This document shows positions 17,741 to 26,619 of a stretch of 64,000 nt of DNA, piece after piece. Position 1 is the first letter of the stretch. Each line of letters begins with the position of its first letter. The notes beneath the pieces were generated by a model, which was given only the letters and a program-made list of their open reading frames with translations, was not told where the DNA came from and did no database searches. The translations under genes were made by a program, and so were the position numbers. The stretch lies in assembly GCF_000060345.1 (NCBI RefSeq), contig NC_008571.1, positions 310,001 to 374,000 of the forward strand, in the 5' to 3' direction. This stretch comes from Christiangramia forsetii KT0803. GTDB lineage: Bacteria; Bacteroidota; Bacteroidia; Flavobacteriales; Flavobacteriaceae.

Positions 17741-18601
17741 TCAGCTAAATTTTTTGATGATCGAAGCGACCTGGGATTTATATCCTGAACCAAAAATGTT
17801 AAGGTGTACTAATAAATAGTACAATTGCCATAGCGGGATTCTTTCTTCCCAATTTTCCTGAAGTGGAAAAACTTCGTTATATGTGTGAAATAATGTTTTA
17901 TCAAATCCGCCGAATAGTTTCATCATCCCCAGATCCATTTCACGAGGTGCGTAAGCCACTGCAGGATCTATGAGACAGGGTTTCCCGACTGAATTCACCA
18001 GATAATTCCCGTTCCAGAGGTCGCCGTGAATAAGAGCGGGCGGTTCAGAAGGAATTAAATTCATACAATTCTTATAAAAGGAATTTTTTACATTTAGCTG
18101 AAAGCCCTTTTCATCAGCCATTTTGATCTGAGTTTTAAGTCTCATTTCTATATAGAACTCAGCTGCGGAATCTTTATAGCTATTATACTGCGGAAGACTT
18201 CCTATATAATTGTCTTTTTCAAGACCGAAAGATTCTGAAGTTTGCTGATGTAATCTTGCCAGTTGTTCTCCAAATATTTCCAAGAAATCTGAAGATTTTG
18301 TAGCGGCACTTTTGTGTTCAAGAAGGAGGTAAGAATACGAATCTACGTATCCGGTTTTTAGTGGTTTTGGAACATCTATAACTGAAGGGGCTAAAAGTTT
18401 TTCCAGGCCAAGTTTTTCTGCTTCGAACATTCCGGGAAAACTTTCAGAATCATTTATTTTGACTACAAATTTTTCAGAGCCGCTTTCAATCAGAAAGACT
18501 TCATTAATATCCCCTCCGGTAAGATTGGAAAAGCCGGAGAGTTCTTTTCCGAAGTCGGTGGTAATTTTTTGTAGAATGTTTTTCAGATTACTTACGCTCA
18601 T
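17741..18601 (-). CDS. Fructosamine/ketosamine kinase family protein
   Basis: 286 residues, normal for FN3K-type kinases that phosphorylate sugar adducts on amines so that they decay, a protein deglycation role. Visible motifs are GGDINEVFLI near the glycine loop, FVVKIN (ATP Lys), catalytic LIHGDLWNGN and the metal-binding CLIDPAVAYAPREMDLGM. Its start overlaps the end of folA by 14 bases, so the two are translationally coupled in the operon 2TM protein-folA-FN3K. Confidence 0.92.
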   Translation of the reverse strand: MSVSNLKNILQKITTDFGKELSGFSNLTGGDINEVFLIESGSEKFVVKINDSESFPGMFEAEKLGLEKLLAPSVIDVPKPLKTGYVDSYSYLLLEHKSAATKSSDFLEIFGEQLARLHQQTSESFGLEKDNYIGSLPQYNSYKDSAAEFYIEMRLKTQIKMADEKGFQLNVKNSFYKNCMNLIPSEPPALIHGDLWNGNYLVNSVGKPCLIDPAVAYAPREMDLGMMKLFGGFDKTLFHTYNEVFPLQENWEERIPLWQLYYLLVHLNIFGSGYKSQVASIIKKFS

Positions 18602-19070
18602 AGGTTAAATAGGTAAAAGAGTGATCATGCTTTTCATCTTTTTCATGAAACTGCTCTTTTATAAGTTCCCATTCATTTGTATTAATTTCAGGAAAATGGG
18701 TGTCGGCGTCAAACTCACCATGAACTCGAGTAAGTTCGATTTTATTAGCGACTTCCATTCCCATTTTATAAATTTCGCCGCCTCCTATAATAAAAGGCTG
18801 TTCATCCAGTTTAGAAACTTTGATGGCTTCTTCAAGAGAATGCACTACAATAGTTCCTTCCGGCTGATAATCCTTTTTTCGGGTAATAATCACATGAGTC
18901 CGGTTTGGTAATAACTTTGGAAATGACTCAAACGTTTTTCTTCCCATAATGATATAGTGGCCGGAAGTAAGCCTTTTAAACCTTTTGAAATCATCTGGCA
19001 AATGCCAAACAAGGTCATTGTCTTTTCCTAACGCATTGTTTTCTGCCGCGGCAGCGATCATTGTAAGCAT
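18588..19070 (-). CDS. folA: Dihydrofolate reductase
   Basis: 160 residues. Reduces dihydrofolate to tetrahydrofolate with NADPH. Signature blocks are MIAAAAENNALGKDNDLVWHLPDDFKRFK in part (NALGKDNDLVWHLPDD), IIMGRKTFESF, and FIIGGGEIYKMG. It regenerates the folate consumed by thymidylate synthase, whose gene is about 5.5 kb downstream on the same strand, beyond the ergothioneine genes. Second gene of a three-gene operon (6-base gap after the 2TM gene). Confidence 0.96.
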   Translation of the reverse strand: MLTMIAAAAENNALGKDNDLVWHLPDDFKRFKRLTSGHYIIMGRKTFESFPKLLPNRTHVIITRKKDYQPEGTIVVHSLEEAIKVSKLDEQPFIIGGGEIYKMGMEVANKIELTRVHGEFDADTHFPEINTNEWELIKEQFHEKDEKHDHSFTYLTYERK

Positions 19071-19076
19071 TTATTC

Positions 19077-19535
19077 TTAACTATTAATGGGTCTTTCCGG
19101 ATCTTCCGGGCTAATTCTTTTAGGTGGAGGAGTAGGCTCTGTGGTATTTCTGTTCTCATTAACAGGATGCTCTCTTTCCACTTTCTCTCTAAGTTGAGCA
19201 ATTTTCTCTTTTTGCTTTTTTACCAGTTTATCTACCTGTTTTGCTTCCCATTCTTTTCCCATAAAACTGTTTACTATAAAAACATTGAAAAAATGGATTA
19301 AAAATAATAACGTCCAAAGGAGCACTGCCCACACAAACCAGTTATATCCAAGAGGTTTGAAATCTTCCTGATAACCTATGACTACATTTAGTACAATTAG
19401 GAACACGGCTCCTATAAGAAACACCACAAAATGCTGAAAAAGCCTCTTTTTTTGCTTGGCTCTTTTTCGTGCATTTTCATAAAGCTCACGTTGTTCGTAA
19501 TCTACTTCGGAAGTGTTTTTCTTTTTAGAAAACAT
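19077..19535 (-). CDS. 2TM domain membrane protein
   Basis: 152 residues. Two hydrophobic helices (about 35-55 and 68-90; LFQHFVVFLIGAVFLIVLNV and WFVWAVLLWTLLFLIHF) are flanked by basic segments. A Lys/Glu-rich coiled coil follows, then a Pro-rich tail. This is the 2TM domain found alone or at the N-terminus of some Bacteroidota LytTR/histidine kinases. Function unknown. First gene of the operon with folA; TAAATTTG lies directly upstream. Confidence 0.85.
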   Translation of the reverse strand: MFSKKKNTSEVDYEQRELYENARKRAKQKKRLFQHFVVFLIGAVFLIVLNVVIGYQEDFKPLGYNWFVWAVLLWTLLFLIHFFNVFIVNSFMGKEWEAKQVDKLVKKQKEKIAQLREKVEREHPVNENRNTTEPTPPPKRISPEDPERPINS

Positions 19536-19560
19536 AATAACAGTTACATTAGTGTAGTAT

Positions 19561-19568
19561 CAAATTTA
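19561..19568 (-). promoter_or_regulatory. -7 element (TAAATTTG) of the 2TM-folA-FN3K operon
   Basis: Exact TAnnTTTG on the minus strand, 26 bases before the ATG at 19535. No clear TTG was seen at -33. Confidence 0.5.
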
Positions 19569-19592
19569 CATTTTTATAAAAAGAACTTCCTA

Positions 19593-20675
19593 ATGCTTAT
19601 AGATAATTTAAGAAAAGGCTTTCCTGTACTCGAACAATATACTTATTTAAATACGGCTGCTTCCGGTCCACTTTCAGAAAAAGTTTGGGAGTTTCGCCAG
19701 GATCATGATATGGATTTTCTTATTAAGGCAAGCCTGTTAAAAGAAAAAATGGGAGATGTTCTTACGGAGGTTAGAGAAAGTGTAGGTCAATTTTTTCACT
19801 GTGCCCCTAACAGAGTTGCTTTAATTCCTAATTTCTCTTACGGTTTTAATAGTGTTCTGGAAAGTCTTGATAAACCAAAAAAGATTCTTCTGGTTAAAGG
19901 CGACTACCCCTCTATTAATTGGCCAGTAGAATCCAGGGATTTTGAGGTTGTTTATGCGGAAATGGGCGAGAATTTTGAAAGCAATATTATTGAGAAAATT
20001 GAAAAGGAAAAACCTTATTTTTTTGCGTTTAGTATTGTTCAGTATATCAATGGGGTTAAGTTGAGCATTGATTTTTTAAAGAAATTAAAAGAGCAATTCC
20101 CCGATTTAATTCTAATGGCTGATGGTACACAGTATGTGGGAACAGAGGATTTTAATTTTGATGATTCAGGGATAGATATCGTGATTAGCAGTTGCTATAA
20201 GTGGATGAATGCCGGCTACGGTAATGGTTTTATGCTTTTTAATGAAAGTATTCAGGGAAAACTCTCACCTAAAAATCTTGGGTTTGGCTCGCTTCAGGGA
20301 AAGTATAAAGCTCATGAGGGCAATTTTATTGGAAAATTTGAACCCGGGCATTATGATACCCTCAATTTTGGAAGTCTGAAAGTTGCTATAGATCTTATGA
20401 ACGAAATAGGCATGCAAATCATTCAGAATAAAATTAATGCTTTAAAGAAAATGGCGAGATATAGATTTGCCGGTGCTGGCTTATTAGAAGAATGGACGTT
20501 GGAGCGTGCTGAATTTTCTTCTCTTTTCAATATTAAAGGGGATGAAAAACTTTTTAATCAATTAAGAGGGGAGGGGATCATTACTTCGTTGAGAGGGAAC
20601 GGAATTAGAATAAGTATTCATTACTTTAATTCGGAAAAGGATCTGGATCATCTCTTCAAAATCTTAAAGATTTAA
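19593..20675 (+). CDS. Class V PLP aminotransferase / cysteine-desulfurase-like enzyme
   Basis: 360 residues from the ATG at 19593. An upstream in-frame Met at 19431 overlaps the divergent 2TM gene and lacks family resemblance, so it was rejected. Motifs are YLNTAASGPLSE near the start and the Schiff-base Lys in ISSCYKWMNAGYGNGF. A conserved catalytic Cys loop typical of NifS/SufS is not obvious. The fold covers desulfurases, kynureninase-like enzymes and EgtE-type C-S lyases. Proximity to egtB and egtD makes an ergothioneine C-S lyase role conceivable, but the gene is on the opposite strand and this is inference. Confidence 0.85.
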   Translation: MLIDNLRKGFPVLEQYTYLNTAASGPLSEKVWEFRQDHDMDFLIKASLLKEKMGDVLTEVRESVGQFFHCAPNRVALIPNFSYGFNSVLESLDKPKKILLVKGDYPSINWPVESRDFEVVYAEMGENFESNIIEKIEKEKPYFFAFSIVQYINGVKLSIDFLKKLKEQFPDLILMADGTQYVGTEDFNFDDSGIDIVISSCYKWMNAGYGNGFMLFNESIQGKLSPKNLGFGSLQGKYKAHEGNFIGKFEPGHYDTLNFGSLKVAIDLMNEIGMQIIQNKINALKKMARYRFAGAGLLEEWTLERAEFSSLFNIKGDEKLFNQLRGEGIITSLRGNGIRISIHYFNSEKDLDHLFKILKI

Positions 20676-20870
20676 GTTGAAATTTTCAGGAGACTGTTTC
20701 ACGAAAATTTATAGAATATTCAAATATATCGTTTGCGTATTTTCAGCCTGATGAAGAAAATCCTGATTAATTTCTAAATTCGTAAAAATGAATATAACTA
20801 ATTGATTTATATTGTTTTGTATTTCATTTTAGTTTTAATTTGAAGCATGAATTTTTAAATAAAAGCAATC

Positions 20871-21161
20871 ATGCCAATTACAAAACAATATCTAAAATCC
20901 AGACCGGAGTGCAAGATCACTTTTGTGGTTCCTGCAAAAGAAGCGAGCAAAGTTGAGGTAGCCGGAGATTTTAACGACTGGAACACATCTTCTCTTAAAA
21001 AATATAAGAATGGTAATTTCAAGGGGCAATTAAACCTTCCTGTAGATAAGGAGTATCAGTTCAGGTACATCATAGACGGGGAATGGGTTAATGAGATTGA
21101 AGCCGATGCTTACAAATGGAATGATTTTGCTGCTACTGAGAATAGTGTACTAGTAGTCTAA
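20871..21161 (+). CDS. Single-domain CBM48 (isoamylase N-terminal/AMPK-beta-like) protein
   Basis: 96 residues forming one immunoglobulin-like glycogen-binding domain: FVVPAKEASKVEVAGDFNDW, then FRYIIDGEWVNEIEADAY. In larger enzymes this domain docks on alpha-glucans. Here it stands alone, without signal peptide, so it is a cytoplasmic adaptor or binding protein. Convergent with the DUF427 gene. Confidence 0.88.
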   Translation: MPITKQYLKSRPECKITFVVPAKEASKVEVAGDFNDWNTSSLKKYKNGNFKGQLNLPVDKEYQFRYIIDGEWVNEIEADAYKWNDFAATENSVLVV

Positions 21162-21196
21162 TAGAATTTAATATTGACTTAAGTTAATTAGCTGAT

Positions 21197-21478
21197 CTAT
21201 TCAGTTACTTTCACACCATTCCAAAAAGCTACGTAATTTTCAATGGGTTTTGCTGCGTGGCTAGCCTCCGGGTAGTACCATGCGGCATCCTCATTTGTAT
21301 TACCATTTACTTTCACGCTAAAATAGGAAGCTTTTCCTTTCCACGGGCAACGAGTATGGGAGTTACTGGGCTCAAAATATTCTTCCTTGATATCTTCACG
21401 AGGGAAATAATGATTATTTTCTACGATTTTGGTATTGGAACTTTCAGCAATTACTGTATCATTCCAGATGGCTTTCAT
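21197..21478 (-). CDS. DUF427 domain protein
   Basis: 93 residues, the length of a single DUF427 domain. Typical features are MKAIWNDTVIAES at the start, YFPREDI, HTRCPWKGKASYFSV and AAWYYPEAS. The family fold is known but its biochemical role is not. It sits 18 bases downstream of egtD in the same direction, so it is the last gene of the egtB-egtD-DUF427 operon. Confidence 0.92.
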   Translation of the reverse strand: MKAIWNDTVIAESSNTKIVENNHYFPREDIKEEYFEPSNSHTRCPWKGKASYFSVKVNGNTNEDAAWYYPEASHAAKPIENYVAFWNGVKVTE

Positions 21479-21496
21479 GGCGGTATTATTTAAAAA

Positions 21497-22465
21497 TTAC
21501 TTTCTTCTAAATATATAATTTTTATAGCAGTTTTCCCTATCCTGAAACGACTTCTCTACACTTAAACCGGCTTCATCTGCCAACCAATTAACGATTGAAT
21601 CATCGTATTTCTGGGAAATCTCAGTGTGAATACTTTCCCAAGCTTCAAAATTTACTTCTAATCCAATTTTCTTGATATTTATATTTTGCTGCTTTTTGCT
21701 TACCAGAAAGCTCTTTGCGGTTCCGGTTTCAGGATCGTAGGTTTCCCAGTGAAGAAAATTATCGATATCAAATTCACCCTCAAGTTCGTTATTGATCCTT
21801 ACCAGTAGATTTTTATTGAAATCTTCAGTAATACCCTCAGAATCATTATAAGCATCAAGAATTTTCTGAGGATGCTTCTTTTGATCAAAGCCCATAAAAA
21901 GCATATCTTCTTCGCTCATCGCCTCTGCGATATTACCAAGAAAATCAACCGCTTCTTTATGATTTAAATTCCCAATATTACTGCCCAGGACGATAATTAC
22001 CTTTTTGCGGGTATTATATTCTGAAAGCTTCTCAAGTGTCTTAAAGTATGTTCCCTGTTGTACCTCAACATTAACTTCGGGAATTTCATTTCTAAGTGAT
22101 TCTTTTAATTCATCAAGAACATTTTGACTAATATCTACAGGTAGATAATTGAATTCAATATTTTCATCGACGAGTTTATTCAGAATTATCTTTGTTTTTT
22201 TTCCATCTCCCGCGCCAAGTTCAATGAGATCGAACCCGGATTTACTGCTGAAAGATTTTATAATGGAGTGGGCATTTTGTTCAATAATATCGAATTCGCT
22301 GGAAGTCAAATAGTATTCCGGCATATCCATGATTTTCTGAAATAATTTATCTCCCCTCTTGTCATAAATATATTTAGACAGAAGATATTTAGGATAGCTC
22401 GTCAATCCTTTATAAGTGTCCTCAGCAAAAGCTGACTCGAACATGGTTTCTGGTGGGTTTTTCAT
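21497..22465 (-). CDS. egtD: L-histidine N-alpha-methyltransferase (ergothioneine synthesis)
   Basis: 322 residues, standard for EgtD. Trimethylates histidine with SAM to hercynine. Motifs are LTSYPKYLLSKYIYD with YYLTSSEFDII at the N-terminal histidine-binding part, the SAM site DLIELGAGDGKKT, and VIIVLGSNIGNL. It starts 13 bases after egtB ends, so the two are one operon. Its SAM is supplied by MetK, encoded 33 kb further on. Confidence 0.93.
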   Translation of the reverse strand: MKNPPETMFESAFAEDTYKGLTSYPKYLLSKYIYDKRGDKLFQKIMDMPEYYLTSSEFDIIEQNAHSIIKSFSSKSGFDLIELGAGDGKKTKIILNKLVDENIEFNYLPVDISQNVLDELKESLRNEIPEVNVEVQQGTYFKTLEKLSEYNTRKKVIIVLGSNIGNLNHKEAVDFLGNIAEAMSEEDMLFMGFDQKKHPQKILDAYNDSEGITEDFNKNLLVRINNELEGEFDIDNFLHWETYDPETGTAKSFLVSKKQQNINIKKIGLEVNFEAWESIHTEISQKYDDSIVNWLADEAGLSVEKSFQDRENCYKNYIFRRK

Positions 22466-22478
22466 TTAAAATTTATAA

Positions 22479-23642
22479 TTATTTCACCAGTCTAAAGCCT
22501 GTGAATTGCCATCTGAGCTGTGGATGAAAAAAATTTCTATAAGTTGGTCTGGTATGGTCTCTTGAGGTAGCAACAGAGCCGCCTCTTAGAACTTTTTGGT
22601 TCACCATAAATTTGCCATTGTATTCACCAAGAGCTCCTTCAGGTTTTTTATAATTTGGATAAGGAGAGTATGCACTCTCTGTCCATTCCCATCTGCTGCC
22701 CCAGTCAAAATGTTTCTGAGCTGTTTCCCATTCTTCTTCCGTAGGCAGCCTCATTCCTTTCCATTGTGCAAACGCGAAGGCTTCATAATATGAAATATGA
22801 GTAGCCGGAGCTTTCGGGTTTAATTTCTCAAGGCCGTTTAAGGTATATTGATGCCATTCGTTTTCTATAGTATGCCAGTAAGCTGGAGAGCTTATTTCAT
22901 TTTCATTTATCCAATCCCATCCTTCTGCATGCCATAAAAGCACATCTTTATAACCGTCGTCCTCTATGAATTCTATAAATTCTCCATTGGTGATCAGCTT
23001 ATTCGAGATATTGAAATTCTCGATGTATTTCTTATGAACCCCTTTCTCGTTATCATAGGAAAAGCCCTCAGTTTTATGCCCGATCTCATTAACTCCTTCA
23101 GGAATATTGATCCATTCCTGCTGAAAATCCTGAATGATGTTCTCTTTAAATTCATCATTATATTTAGGCAGCAGCGGATTGTTTCCAAGAATGTATTTTA
23201 TATCGGCATACAGCAATTCCTGATGCTGTTTTTCATGATGACATCCAATCTCAATAACTCCAAGTATTTCCTTGTCAAGTTCATTGTTATTCAGGAATTT
23301 CAGCATTTGTTCAGTAACATACTTTCTGAATTTATATATCCATGCTACCGTAGGACGGGATAGATTACCTCTATTGGTTCTTATAACCTTTTCACCTACA
23401 CTTTCATAATAGCTATTGAAAACATAGGCCGTATTTTCATCGTAGAGTTTGTGTGTATCTACATATTTCTTCAATACAAATTCCTCAAAGAACCAGGTGG
23501 TATGTCCCAGATGCCATTTTGGTGGAGAAACATTCTCGACAGGCTGGACTACGTAATCTTCTGTTTCAAGAAATGAACATATCTTCTCAGAATCTGATCT
23601 GGTTTCTTTAAAAAGTTGAATTAATTCTTGTTGTGAAAGCAT
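22479..23642 (-). CDS. egtB: Ergothioneine sulfoxide synthase
   Basis: 387 residues. A non-haem iron enzyme that joins hercynine to a thiol with O2. The N-terminal DinB-like part has PPKWHLGHTTWFFEEF and the iron motif HEKQHQE. The C-terminal FGE-sulfatase part has GMRLPTEEEWE, WEWTESAYSPYP and LRGGSVATSRDHTRPTYRNFF, and ends in the family tail RWQFTGFRLVK. There is no fused methyltransferase, so it is EgtB-like rather than OvoA-like. Neither egtA nor egtC is nearby, suggesting the cysteine-using route instead of gamma-glutamylcysteine. Confidence 0.92.
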   Translation of the reverse strand: MLSQQELIQLFKETRSDSEKICSFLETEDYVVQPVENVSPPKWHLGHTTWFFEEFVLKKYVDTHKLYDENTAYVFNSYYESVGEKVIRTNRGNLSRPTVAWIYKFRKYVTEQMLKFLNNNELDKEILGVIEIGCHHEKQHQELLYADIKYILGNNPLLPKYNDEFKENIIQDFQQEWINIPEGVNEIGHKTEGFSYDNEKGVHKKYIENFNISNKLITNGEFIEFIEDDGYKDVLLWHAEGWDWINENEISSPAYWHTIENEWHQYTLNGLEKLNPKAPATHISYYEAFAFAQWKGMRLPTEEEWETAQKHFDWGSRWEWTESAYSPYPNYKKPEGALGEYNGKFMVNQKVLRGGSVATSRDHTRPTYRNFFHPQLRWQFTGFRLVK

Positions 23643-23740
23643 AAAAAAGAGTGATACGTTTTGGTATCACTCAAATTTACAATTTTTTAAAAACCACTTT
23701 GCTAATCAGTCGTTAAGGTGGAGTTAAATATATTATTTTC

Positions 23741-24151
23741 TTAAAAAGTTAAAGGAATTGTGTATTTAATAGCTTTAGGTTTTCCTGCTAATTTACCCGG
23801 CGTCATTTCAGGAATAGATTCCATTAATCTCTTAGCCTCTTTTTTCAATTCAGCATGTTTACTTTCAACTGAGTTTACCACGACATTTCCTTCTTCATTC
23901 ACTTCCATTTTGACAATCGCCTTTCCTCGAATCCATTCACCTTTGGCGTTTTTGGAATATTTAATATTTTCTTTTATATGCTTCATCAGCATACTGTTAA
24001 AACAGTCTTTTTGGTTATCTGCGTTCTCGCAGCCATTCCATACCGGTGCTGTCTCTTTCATAGAAATTTTGTTGCCCTTCACACTTACGTCTTCCTGCGA
24101 AAAACCGATCATTCCGGTTAGCATCACAGCAATAATCAATAATTTTTTCAT
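23741..24151 (-). CDS. Secreted TonB-C-terminal-like protein (paralog 1)
   Basis: 136 residues with a signal peptide (MKKLLIIAVMLTGMIGFSQ) and a domain like the TonB C-terminus: PVWNGCENADNQKDCFN with two Cys, then KAIVKMEVNEEGNVVVNSV and the terminal TIPLTF strand. No membrane anchor or Pro-rich linker follows the signal, so it is a free periplasmic domain. It is an evident tandem duplicate of the gene at 24178. Confidence 0.8.
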   Translation of the reverse strand: MKKLLIIAVMLTGMIGFSQEDVSVKGNKISMKETAPVWNGCENADNQKDCFNSMLMKHIKENIKYSKNAKGEWIRGKAIVKMEVNEEGNVVVNSVESKHAELKKEAKRLMESIPEMTPGKLAGKPKAIKYTIPLTF

Positions 24152-24177
24152 AGTTATTTTATAATTTAATTAGATAA

Positions 24178-24555
24178 TTAGAAATTAAAAGGAACGGTAA
24201 AAGTTCTTGAGTCGGCTTCACCATTTAAAGTTCCAGGCTCCATTTCCGGGATTTTTTTAATCATTTCCCGTGCCGCTTTATTTACTTCAGGCTCTTTTCC
24301 TTCAATAGAGTTTACAACAATCTCGCCATTCTCGTTGATATCAAAAGATAGTGTAACTTTTCCTCTTATATATTCTCCCGCATCATTTTTCGGATATTCA
24401 TAATTCTTACTTACATGTTTTGAAAGTTTCTGGTTAAAACACTTCTTTATGTCTTCGCTATTCTCACATCCCGGCCATATCGGGGAGGTTTGCTGAGCAT
24501 TTGCAAGACCAATTCCGCTAAGTAAAAAACACGTAATAACAATTAATTTTTTCAT
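24178..24555 (-). CDS. Secreted TonB-C-terminal-like protein (paralog 2)
   Basis: 125 residues from Met at 24555 (MKKLIVITCFLLSGIGLANAQ). The upstream Met at 24582 adds nine residues before the signal peptide and is less likely. It shares the plan PIWPGCENSEDIKKCFN, then KVTLSFDINENGEIVVNSIEG and TFTVPFNF with the next gene. It follows thyA by 27 bases and may be transcribed from it. Role unknown. Confidence 0.8.
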   Translation of the reverse strand: MKKLIVITCFLLSGIGLANAQQTSPIWPGCENSEDIKKCFNQKLSKHVSKNYEYPKNDAGEYIRGKVTLSFDINENGEIVVNSIEGKEPEVNKAAREMIKKIPEMEPGTLNGEADSRTFTVPFNF

Positions 24556-24582
24556 AATAGATTTTAATTTTAGAAAATTCAA

Positions 24583-25407
24583 CTAAATCGCAACCTTGGC
24601 TTTTATACCCGGGTGCGGATCGTAATCCTCTAATGTAAAATCTTCAAACTTAAAATCAAAAATATCTTTAACTTCAGGGTTAATCTTCATGATTGGTAGT
24701 TGCCTTGGCTCCCTGCTTAATTGTAATTCTACCTGTTCCATATGATTGCTGTAAATATGGGCATCTCCAAAAGTATGTATAAAATCACCCGCTTCGTAAC
24801 CGCAAACTTGAGCCATCATCATGGTGAGCAGGGCATATGAAGCAATGTTAAAAGGTACTCCCAGAAATATATCGGCACTTCTCTGGTAAAGCTGGCAGGA
24901 TAATTTTCCATCGGCTACATAAAACTGAAAAAACGCGTGACAGGGGGGAAGGGCGGCCTTTCCGTTGGCAACATTTTCCGAAAATGAAACACTTGTATCT
25001 GGAAGCACCGAAGGATTCCAGGCTGAAACCAGCATTCTTCGGCTATTGGGATTATGCTTCAAGGAGTGTACAATTTCTTTAATCTGATCTATTTCTTCAC
25101 CATTCCAGTTTCTCCACTGGTGGCCATATACCGGTCCAAGATCTCCATTGTCATCTGCCCATTCATTCCAAATACGAACACCGTTTTCCTTCAAATATTC
25201 AATATTGGTATCACCTTTAAGAAACCATAATAATTCGTAAATGATAGATTTAAGGTGTAATTTTTTTGTAGTTACCATAGGGAAACCTTCGCTAAGGTCA
25301 AATCTCATCTGGTAGCCAAATACACTTTTAGTTCCCGTGCCGGTACGGTCCCCTTTTTGTGCTCCTTGCTCTAGTACGTGTTTTAAGAGATCATGATACT
25401 GTTTCAT
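24583..25407 (-). CDS. thyA: Thymidylate synthase
   Basis: 274 residues. Methylates dUMP to dTMP using methylene-tetrahydrofolate. Near the N-terminus [16 protein letters not shown] is the phosphate-binding loop. The nucleophilic Cys lies in [32 protein letters not shown] and the C-terminal [12 protein letters not shown] are family signatures. It pairs functionally with folA upstream on the same strand. Confidence 0.97.
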   Translation of the reverse strand: MKQYHDLLKHVLEQGAQKGDRTGTGTKSVFGYQMRFDLSEGFPMVTTKKLHLKSIIYELLWFLKGDTNIEYLKENGVRIWNEWADDNGDLGPVYGHQWRNWNGEEIDQIKEIVHSLKHNPNSRRMLVSAWNPSVLPDTSVSFSENVANGKAALPPCHAFFQFYVADGKLSCQLYQRSADIFLGVPFNIASYALLTMMMAQVCGYEAGDFIHTFGDAHIYSNHMEQVELQLSREPRQLPIMKINPEVKDIFDFKFEDFTLEDYDPHPGIKAKVAI

Positions 25408-25524
25408 TCAAATATATTTTTATCGGAAAAACTTCAGGTTTAATTCCAATAAAAATAACAAAACATGTAAAATTTGAAGTCTTAATTTAGATGTATTCGG
25501 GAATAGTTATCAACGTTGATTTAA

Positions 25525-26499
25525 CTAATCATCAGAATCTTTTACAGCGCAATGATCGGCATGCCAGGCATTGCGTTCTCCCATTGGTTTCTGAACTCCG
25601 CTTGTGGTATCATATCTGGTTTGATGTTCCATTTCAGAATTTATTTCTGCGCCCATTAGCACGATAAAAGCGGTGAGAAATAGCCATAGCATTAGTATGG
25701 CCACTGCGGCGAAACTTCCGTAGAGATCATCATAACTTCCAAAATTTCCCACGTACCAAGAAAAACCCATGGAGCCGGCAAGCCAGAAAATTGTTCCGAG
25801 AATGGCTCCCCAGCTAACCCACCTGAATTTTGGACGTGAACGATTTGGCGCAATTTTATAAACCATGCTGAGCGTACTAATGAGGATTATGCCCAGAAAT
25901 ACCCAACGTAGCCAGGTAAGCATGTCCTCTAAACCTGGAGTAAGACCAATATTTTTTACTAAAAGAGGAAAGAAGATTACAATTAAGAGGCTTATAAGGC
26001 CAATTACAACTCCCGCCAGTGTAAATAATAGTGTTAGTAAGTTCTTCTTTATGAGTCCTCTATTGTCCGTTTCATCATAAGCTATATTGACTCCCTGGAA
26101 TAAGGCACTGGTTCCTTTATTTGCACTCCAGATACTTACCAGAATACTGACTAACAATCCCCATCCTATTTCTTTTCTGTCTTGATTTATAACGGGATTT
26201 AAAATATCGGTAATCATGCCGTAAGCCTGTTCCGGCAGTATGAGGGTAAGTCGTGATAATTGTTCCTGAATTTGAATGGGATCTAATACCAGACTATAGA
26301 TAGAAATGGCCACAACGATGGTTGGAAAAATTGATAAGAAAAAATAAAACGCGACTCCTGCTGAAACGATCTGTACATGGTCTACATTCATCTCTTTATA
26401 GACTCGTTTTCCAATATCAATCCAGCCTTTTAATGGAATTTGATGAGGCCATTCTGCATCTTCCCCACGGTATTTTCTAGTGTTTTCTGGTTGATTCAT
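25525..26499 (-). CDS. YihY/BrkB-family inner-membrane protein
   Basis: 324 residues from Met at 26499 (MNQPENTRKYRG). The longer reading from 26541 has a Cys-rich head with no family match. About six transmembrane helices include the conserved VSAGVAFYFFLSIFPTIV and a WSANKGTSALFQGVNIAYDE loop. Formerly mislabelled ribonuclease BN; function undefined, sometimes proposed as transporters. Confidence 0.9.
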   Translation of the reverse strand: MNQPENTRKYRGEDAEWPHQIPLKGWIDIGKRVYKEMNVDHVQIVSAGVAFYFFLSIFPTIVVAISIYSLVLDPIQIQEQLSRLTLILPEQAYGMITDILNPVINQDRKEIGWGLLVSILVSIWSANKGTSALFQGVNIAYDETDNRGLIKKNLLTLLFTLAGVVIGLISLLIVIFFPLLVKNIGLTPGLEDMLTWLRWVFLGIILISTLSMVYKIAPNRSRPKFRWVSWGAILGTIFWLAGSMGFSWYVGNFGSYDDLYGSFAAVAILMLWLFLTAFIVLMGAEINSEMEHQTRYDTTSGVQKPMGERNAWHADHCAVKDSDD

Positions 26500-26619
26500 T
26501 TTTAAACTGCAATTGCAAAAAAGATGAATATTAAATTCCATCGCAATTTAGACGATAACTATCGTCCTGACGAAAATCAAATTACAAAGTTTTCTAAAAA
26601 CTTAAGTTTAAGTAAATAT

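Noticed and set aside
19431-19592. Upstream start for the class V aminotransferase
   Set aside because: It overlaps the coding part and promoter of the divergent 2TM gene; family resemblance begins at the ATG at 19593.
25409-25416. TATATTTG on the minus strand before thyA as its promoter
   Set aside because: Only one base from the thyA ATG, so transcription would start inside the gene.
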